Shown here: piece by piece, positions 59,943-64,000 of the stretch | How the letters are laid out: each line of letters begins with the position of its first letter | How positions within the stretch are numbered: the first letter of the stretch is position 1 | Assembly (NCBI RefSeq): GCF_010728325.1 | Contig: NZ_AP022570.1 | Coordinates: 2,170,001 to 2,234,000 of the forward strand | Source: Mycolicibacterium poriferae | GTDB taxonomy: Bacteria; Actinomycetota; Actinomycetes; Mycobacteriales; Mycobacteriaceae | Direction of reading: 5' to 3' | Length of the DNA stretch: 64,000 nucleotides | The notes under the pieces: generated by a model | The model's database searches: none | Told to the model about the DNA's origin: nothing | Seen by the model: only the letters and a program-made list of their open reading frames with translations | Program-made: the position numbers and the translations under genes

Positions 59943-61481
59943 TCAACGGGTTTCGGCACCCACCGGGACCTCCGCGGCGTCGTCATCGATGCGCCGCCGC
60001 CGGCGCGTCAGCACGGCCTCGACCGCGAGCACCAGCAGCAGCGATAGCCCGAACGCCGGATACAGCACCCCGAGCACCACCGCGGCCACTGTCACCGTGA
60101 CGACCGCCTTGCGGGGTGTGGCCGCGCGGGTGGCCTCGCTGGCCCGGGCCGGCAGCCCGGACTTGCCGGCCGGGCGGCGCGTCCACCACATCAGGAAACC
60201 TGTTGCCACACTGAGCAATACACCCAGGCAGGCGACCGTGGCCAGGATTCGGGTCAGGATGCCGAACTGGTTGCCCATGTGCATCGCGATGCCGAAGCTG
60301 GTCAGCCGCGACAGCGCACCGTCCTGCGCGGCGGTGGCGTTGGTGATGGTTTGGCCGGTGAACTGGTCGAGGTACAGCGTGCGCTGCTCGGAGAGCTTCT
60401 GCGGCCAGGCATTGACCACCGCGTAGCTGCCGTACACGATCTCGCCGTCGACGACGGAGTCCGCAGGCGCGATGATCGCGTAACCGGGCACCATGCCCTC
60501 GCTCTCGGCGATCTGGTCGATGTCGGCGTAGCTCAGAGGTGCGGCGCTCGGGCCGGCCGGCTGCGACGCCGGGATGGGTTCGTCGACGGCCGCCCAGGCC
60601 ACGCGCCGGCCGAGCCGGTCGTAGTCACCCAGTTGCGCCGGCGTGGAGGCAGCCTCGACCTCGGTCGACGGCGCGACCTGCGCGGAGAACGCCCGCCAGT
60701 TCTCACCCCAGTACCGCGACCAGGTCAACCCCGACAGGATGTAGCCGATCAGCACGACCGCCAGTACCACCCCGGTCAGCGCGTGCAGGTCCCGCCAGCG
60801 GATGCGGCCGCCCTTGCCCCAGCGGACCTTCAGCAGAGGCTTGGCGCTCTCGATGGCGCGCGGCCACCACAGATAGATACCGCTGGCCAGCAAAACCAGG
60901 ATCCAGACCGCGGTGACCTCCATCCACAGGTTGGCGATGCCCACCGGGATCGTCGCCTCGGGATACGACGACGGCGCGATCAGGTGGCCCAGCGACGGCA
61001 GCTGCACCTGCGGGCCGTCGTTGCCGAACATTCGGTGCACCTGGTTGGCGAACCCGATAAGCCCCGAAAGTTGGTCGCGTTGGCCCAGGTACCGCCCGGT
61101 GTAGGGGTCGACGAAGACCTGGGTGAGGTTCGCCTCGCCGTCGGGGTAGGTGGGTGCGGTCGGGTCCACGACGTCGACGCGGGTGGAACGATCCGGGCCG
61201 CTGGGCGGTGTGACGGCGTCGACCTCGTAGCTGTCCGGGACGTGCTGCAGGGCCGCGGTCACCTGCGCGTCGAGAGGCACGGTGTCGGGCCCCGGCGCCA
61301 CCGTGACGAGGTCTCGGGACAGCCAGCTGTCCAGCGGCTGGCTGTAGAGGATCACCAGACCCGACAGCGCCAGCACGATCAGCACGGGCGCGGCGAACAG
61401 CCCGATCCAGAAGTGCAGTCGCCAGATCCGTCGCAGCACTGCGGCATCGGCTCGGCGGGTGGAGGTCAGCGTCGTCGTCAC
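59943..61481 (-). CDS. PepSY-associated transmembrane protein
   Basis: A 512-residue membrane protein with four main helices (about 20-42, 190-210, 243-262, 420-445) and a C-terminal pair (about 470-500). RRIWRLHFWIGLFAAPVLIVLALSGLVILY opens the protein; the PepSY repeats lie in the two extracytoplasmic parts (YTGRYLGQRDQLSGLIGF, FTGQTITNATAAQ); RWRDLHALTGVVLAVVLIGYILSGLTW and IAMHMGNQFGILTRILATVACLGVLLSVATGFLMWW carry conserved His residues likely to bind heme or metal. Related proteins serve in iron or copper reductase systems. The GTG at 61481 was preferred; a longer frame to 61523 exists. It is bracketed by two copies of a palindromic element. Confidence 0.78.
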   Translation of the reverse strand: MTTTLTSTRRADAAVLRRIWRLHFWIGLFAAPVLIVLALSGLVILYSQPLDSWLSRDLVTVAPGPDTVPLDAQVTAALQHVPDSYEVDAVTPPSGPDRSTRVDVVDPTAPTYPDGEANLTQVFVDPYTGRYLGQRDQLSGLIGFANQVHRMFGNDGPQVQLPSLGHLIAPSSYPEATIPVGIANLWMEVTAVWILVLLASGIYLWWPRAIESAKPLLKVRWGKGGRIRWRDLHALTGVVLAVVLIGYILSGLTWSRYWGENWRAFSAQVAPSTEVEAASTPAQLGDYDRLGRRVAWAAVDEPIPASQPAGPSAAPLSYADIDQIAESEGMVPGYAIIAPADSVVDGEIVYGSYAVVNAWPQKLSEQRTLYLDQFTGQTITNATAAQDGALSRLTSFGIAMHMGNQFGILTRILATVACLGVLLSVATGFLMWWTRRPAGKSGLPARASEATRAATPRKAVVTVTVAAVVLGVLYPAFGLSLLLVLAVEAVLTRRRRRIDDDAAEVPVGAETR

Positions 61482-61526
61482 GCACAGATAGTCGGAAGAG
61501 GGCGCAGTTTGGTTCCCGCCCAACCG

Positions 61527-61589
61527 CGTTGAGACTGCGTCCAGTGCGCGAAAGTGCGAGTGAACCCCGCAGCTACCGCAGTCTCAACG
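61527..61589. repeat. Palindromic repeat element, copy 2
   Basis: Perfect 13-bp arms CGTTGAGACTGCG (61527-61539) and CGCAGTCTCAACG (61577-61589); the 37 bases between them match copy 1 at 59871-59937 in most positions (for example CCGCAGCT near the right arm). One arm contains the TCA that gives ctpB its TGA stop codon (61584-61586). It separates ctpB from the co-directional PepSY gene. Confidence 0.85.
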
Positions 61590-63854
61590 GTGGTGGGGGA
61601 CGGAGCTGAAGTTGCGCAGCCGCAGGCTGTTCGACACCACGAAGAACGACGAGAACGCCATCGCCGCGCCGGCGATCAACGGGTTCAGCAGACCGGCCGC
61701 GGCAATCGGGATCGCGGCCACGTTGTAGCCGAACGCCCACACCAGGTTGACCTTGATGGTGCGCATCGTGGCCGCGGCCAGACCCAACGCGACCGGCACG
61801 GTGGTCAGGTCGTCGCGCACCAGCACGACGTCGGCCGCACTGATCGCCACGTCGGTGCCACGCCCGATCGCCATGCCGAGATCGGCGCAGGCCAGAGCGG
61901 GGCCGTCGTTGATGCCGTCGCCGACCATCGCGACCACCCGGCCCTGCTCGCGAAGCTGCTCGATGACGTCGACCTTGCCGTCGGGCAGCACGTCGGCGAT
62001 CACCTCGTCGATGCCCACCCGTGCTGCGACAGCCCCCGCGGACGCGGCGTTGTCACCGGTCAGCAGCACGGTTCGCAGGCCGCGGGCGTGCAGCGTGGCC
62101 ACCGCGTCGGCCGCCGAGTCCTTGACCGTGTCCGACACCGCGACGGCGCCGCAGGGCTGCCCGTCGACCTCGACGAACACCACCGTCTCACCGCGCGACT
62201 CGGCGGTGCGCCGGGCGGCGGTCAACGTCGGTGACAGCCCCGACGACGCGATCCACGCCGGCTTGCCGACGCGCACCGCGCGCCCCCCGACGACGCCGGA
62301 GACGCCGCGGCCGGGAGTCGACCGGAAGTCTTCGACCTCAGCGTGGCGCGGCGCCGATGCGCTGATGGCCAGCGCCACGGCGTGCTCGGACGCGGCTTCC
62401 ACGGCGGCCGCCAGGGCGAGCACCTCTTCGCCGTCCCAGCCCTGCTCGGCGGTGACGGCGCTGACGGTCAGCCGTCCCGTGGTCAGCGTGCCGGTCTTGT
62501 CGAACACGACGGTGTCCACCGCCCGCGTCGCCTCCAGCGCGCGATGGCCCTTCAAGAAGATGCCCAGCTGGGCGCCGCGCCCCGAGGCCACCATCATCGC
62601 GGTCGGGGTGGCCAGACCCAGCGCGCACGGGCAGGCGATGACGAGCACCGCCAGCGCCGCGGACACGGCCTGGTTGGCGCCGCCGCCGGCAAGCAGCCAG
62701 CCGACGGCGGTCAGCGCCGCGATCACGAAGACGCACGGCACGAACACCGCGGACACCCGGTCGGCCAGCCGCTGCGCGTCGGCCTTCTGCGCCTGCGCCT
62801 CTTCGACCAGGCGCACCATCCCCGCGAAGCGGGTGTCGGCGCCGACGGCCGCGGCCTCGACGACGAGCCGGCCGTCCAGCACGATCGTGCCGCCGATCAC
62901 CTGGTCGCCGGGATGTACCCGCTGGGGCTTCGCCTCACCGGTCATCGCGCTCATGTCGACCGCCGCCGACCCCTCGACGACCAGGCCGTCGGCGGCAATC
63001 GTCTGGCCGGGGCGGACCACGAACCGGTGCTGTTCGGCGAGTTCGTCGGTCGGGATCACCAGCTCGGAACCGTCGGCCAGCAGCAGCGTGACGTCCTTGG
63101 CGCTCAGCTCGGCCAGCGCGCGCAGCGCACTGCCGGCCTTCGATTTGGCGCGGGCCTCGAAGTACCGCCCGGCCAGCACGAACACCGTCACGCCGGCGGC
63201 GACCTCGAAGTAGATGGCGTCGCTGCCGACCAGGGCCTGCCAGATGCCGGTCGCGGTGACGGTGTGGTCACTGCTGAACACCGTGTACAGCGACCACACC
63301 GAGGCCGACAGGATGCCGACCGAGATCAGCGTCTCCATCGACGCGCCGCCGTGGCGGGCCATCCGCAGGGCCTTGCGGTGGAACGGCCACGCCGCCCACA
63401 ACACGACCGGCGCGGCCAACGCGGTCAACACCCACTGCCAGCCGGTGAACCGGGTGCTGGGGACCACGGCGAACATCACCGACAGGTCGGCCAGCGGCAC
63501 GAACAGCACCGCAGCGACCGCCAACCGCAGCATGAGGCTACGGGCGTGGTCGGCGTCGGGGTCATCGATCCGGGCCGTACCGGCCTCGCGGGGAGACGCG
63601 TCGCAGCCGGCTTTGCGCACGACATCACACAAAACCGTGTCGTCGATGCCGGCCGGCGCCTCGATGGTCGCCACCCGGGTGCCGAAGTTCACCGAGGCAC
63701 GCACCTCGGGCAGCTTGTTCAACGCTGTCTGGACCCGGGCGGCGCAGGACGCGCACGACATGCCCGACACGTCGAGCTGGACCCGCGCGCGGTCCAACGT
63801 GGCAACCGGCACATCGGTGCCGGCCGGTGTCTGTGTCGACGTCGTGGTGCCCAC
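61584..63854 (-). CDS. ctpB: CtpB, copper-transporting P1B1-type ATPase
   Basis: A 756-residue heavy-metal ATPase. The N-terminal metal-binding domain has GMSCASC (Cys34 and Cys37) and the membrane site is CPC in [29 protein letters not shown] (phosphorylated Asp), SEHAVA (His-Pro-like region) and GDGINDGPA follow. Sequence runs such as LFVPLADLS and [10 protein letters not shown] agree with M. tuberculosis CtpB (Rv0103c) rather than CtpV or CtpA, and the nearby Rv0102-type gene supports this. CtpB has been linked to copper acquisition under SigC control. GTG at 63854 directly abuts an AGGAG sequence, so the exact start is uncertain. It stops inside a palindromic repeat. Confidence 0.88.
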   Translation of the reverse strand: MGTTTSTQTPAGTDVPVATLDRARVQLDVSGMSCASCAARVQTALNKLPEVRASVNFGTRVATIEAPAGIDDTVLCDVVRKAGCDASPREAGTARIDDPDADHARSLMLRLAVAAVLFVPLADLSVMFAVVPSTRFTGWQWVLTALAAPVVLWAAWPFHRKALRMARHGGASMETLISVGILSASVWSLYTVFSSDHTVTATGIWQALVGSDAIYFEVAAGVTVFVLAGRYFEARAKSKAGSALRALAELSAKDVTLLLADGSELVIPTDELAEQHRFVVRPGQTIAADGLVVEGSAAVDMSAMTGEAKPQRVHPGDQVIGGTIVLDGRLVVEAAAVGADTRFAGMVRLVEEAQAQKADAQRLADRVSAVFVPCVFVIAALTAVGWLLAGGGANQAVSAALAVLVIACPCALGLATPTAMMVASGRGAQLGIFLKGHRALEATRAVDTVVFDKTGTLTTGRLTVSAVTAEQGWDGEEVLALAAAVEAASEHAVALAISASAPRHAEVEDFRSTPGRGVSGVVGGRAVRVGKPAWIASSGLSPTLTAARRTAESRGETVVFVEVDGQPCGAVAVSDTVKDSAADAVATLHARGLRTVLLTGDNAASAGAVAARVGIDEVIADVLPDGKVDVIEQLREQGRVVAMVGDGINDGPALACADLGMAIGRGTDVAISAADVVLVRDDLTTVPVALGLAAATMRTIKVNLVWAFGYNVAAIPIAAAGLLNPLIAGAAMAFSSFFVVSNSLRLRNFSSVPHHR

Positions 63855-63883
63855 CTCCTGCGGTTACCTGGCCTGTCCAAGTA

Positions 63884-63909
63884 GTCGTGCCAATGCGGCG
63901 AAGAGTTCC
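63884..63909 (-). promoter_or_regulatory. Possible ECF-type promoter of ctpB
   Basis: On the minus strand GGAAC (63905-63909) is followed after 17 bases by CGAC (63884-63887), the spacing of ECF sigma promoters, about 30 bases before the ctpB start. The -10 part is only an approximate match to ECF consensus sequences, so this is a suggestion. Confidence 0.35.
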
Positions 63910-63935
63910 GCCCGGCCATCGCTTACTCTTTCCTG

Positions 63936-64000
63936 GTGGCGACCGCCGGCGACGAAGACCAAGTTACTCAGCTCGCCAAATCGGCCGGTCGGGGCGACCG
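63936..64000 (+). CDS. ECF sigma factor, SigC-like (5' end only)
   Basis: Only the first 21 codons are visible before the window ends: ATAGDEDQVTQLAKSAGRGD after a GTG start at 63936. The pattern (a short acidic start, then VTxLAxSAxxGD) resembles the N-terminus of M. tuberculosis SigC, which begins with a similar acidic stretch followed by VTALALSAAKGN. It is divergent from ctpB by 81 bases. SigC is known to activate copper-acquisition genes including ctpB, which makes this assignment attractive, but the visible piece is too short to be sure. Confidence 0.5.
   Translation, partial: MATAGDEDQVTQLAKSAGRGD

Noticed and set aside
59871..61589. Insertion sequence flanked by inverted repeats
   Set aside because: The enclosed gene encodes a PepSY membrane protein, not a transposase; each repeat is itself a full palindrome, unlike IS ends.

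Overview
The window is high-GC (roughly two-thirds G+C) actinobacterial DNA and reads as a chromosome segment of a fast-growing, free-living mycobacterium (Mycolicibacterium type). The evidence is an ordered block of genes known from Mycobacterium tuberculosis Rv3201c-Rv3193c (AdnB helicase-nuclease, RCK potassium channel, NudC, mycoredoxin, UvrD2, WhiB7, ABC1 kinase, Rv3196, DUF2342, PDZ/Lon-like protease, UPF0182), recognisable NmtR, KmtR, CtpJ and CtpB proteins, an initiator tRNA, and many GTG starts. No transposase, integrase, phage gene or CRISPR array was found, and no gap without a gene exceeds 300 bases.

Layout. 1-16.3 kb: conserved mycobacterial core (DNA repair, redox, WhiB7 resistance regulator with its leader, membrane proteins). 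16.4-19.4 kb: small enzymes and the initiator tRNA gene. 19.4-25.2 kb: carotenoid-tailoring genes (CrtU/CruE-like, CruF-like, GT2 glycosyltransferase, CrtI-like) and a CDP-alcohol phosphotransferase. 25.2-29.8 kb: membrane protein, small lipoprotein, TetR/SDR divergent pair, VanW protein. 29.9-36.1 kb: a PucR regulator divergent from a tightly overlapping five-gene catabolic operon (APC permease, two SDRs, agmatinase-type ureohydrolase, polysaccharide deacetylase-type hydrolase). 36.1-42.5 kb: a CitA/DcuS-type two-component system with a tripartite tricarboxylate transporter and two TctC binding proteins. 42.6-45.6 kb: VIT1-like transporter and two GlxA-type regulators.

45.8-48.7 kb: a cobalt-type nitrile hydratase operon ending in a CbiM-like cobalt permease. 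48.8-51.0 kb: a bacteriophytochrome with a PP2C phosphatase output. 51.2-54.2 kb: nickel/cobalt homeostasis genes (KmtR, a 72-residue protein with 22 histidines, CtpJ, NmtR). 54.3-64 kb: a probable copper region (DUF305 lipoprotein, orphan response regulator, zf-HC2 membrane protein, DUF5134, CopD-CtaG fusion, PepSY protein, CtpB ATPase) ending in the first codons of an ECF sigma factor resembling SigC.

Working together: the nitrile hydratase needs cobalt, its operon carries a cobalt importer, and a few kilobases away lie two Ni/Co sensors, a Co/Ni exporter and a His-rich metal-binding protein, so the 45-54 kb region looks like an import, use, buffer and export unit. Regulatory DNA is readable in several places: ArsR-type operators before kmtR and between ctpJ and nmtR, paired TGACC-N4-GGTCA operators before the TetR/SDR pair, CRP-like sites before both Tct units, and an upstream ORF plus terminator before whiB7. 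A palindromic repeat of about 67 bases occurs twice, once at each end of the PepSY gene.
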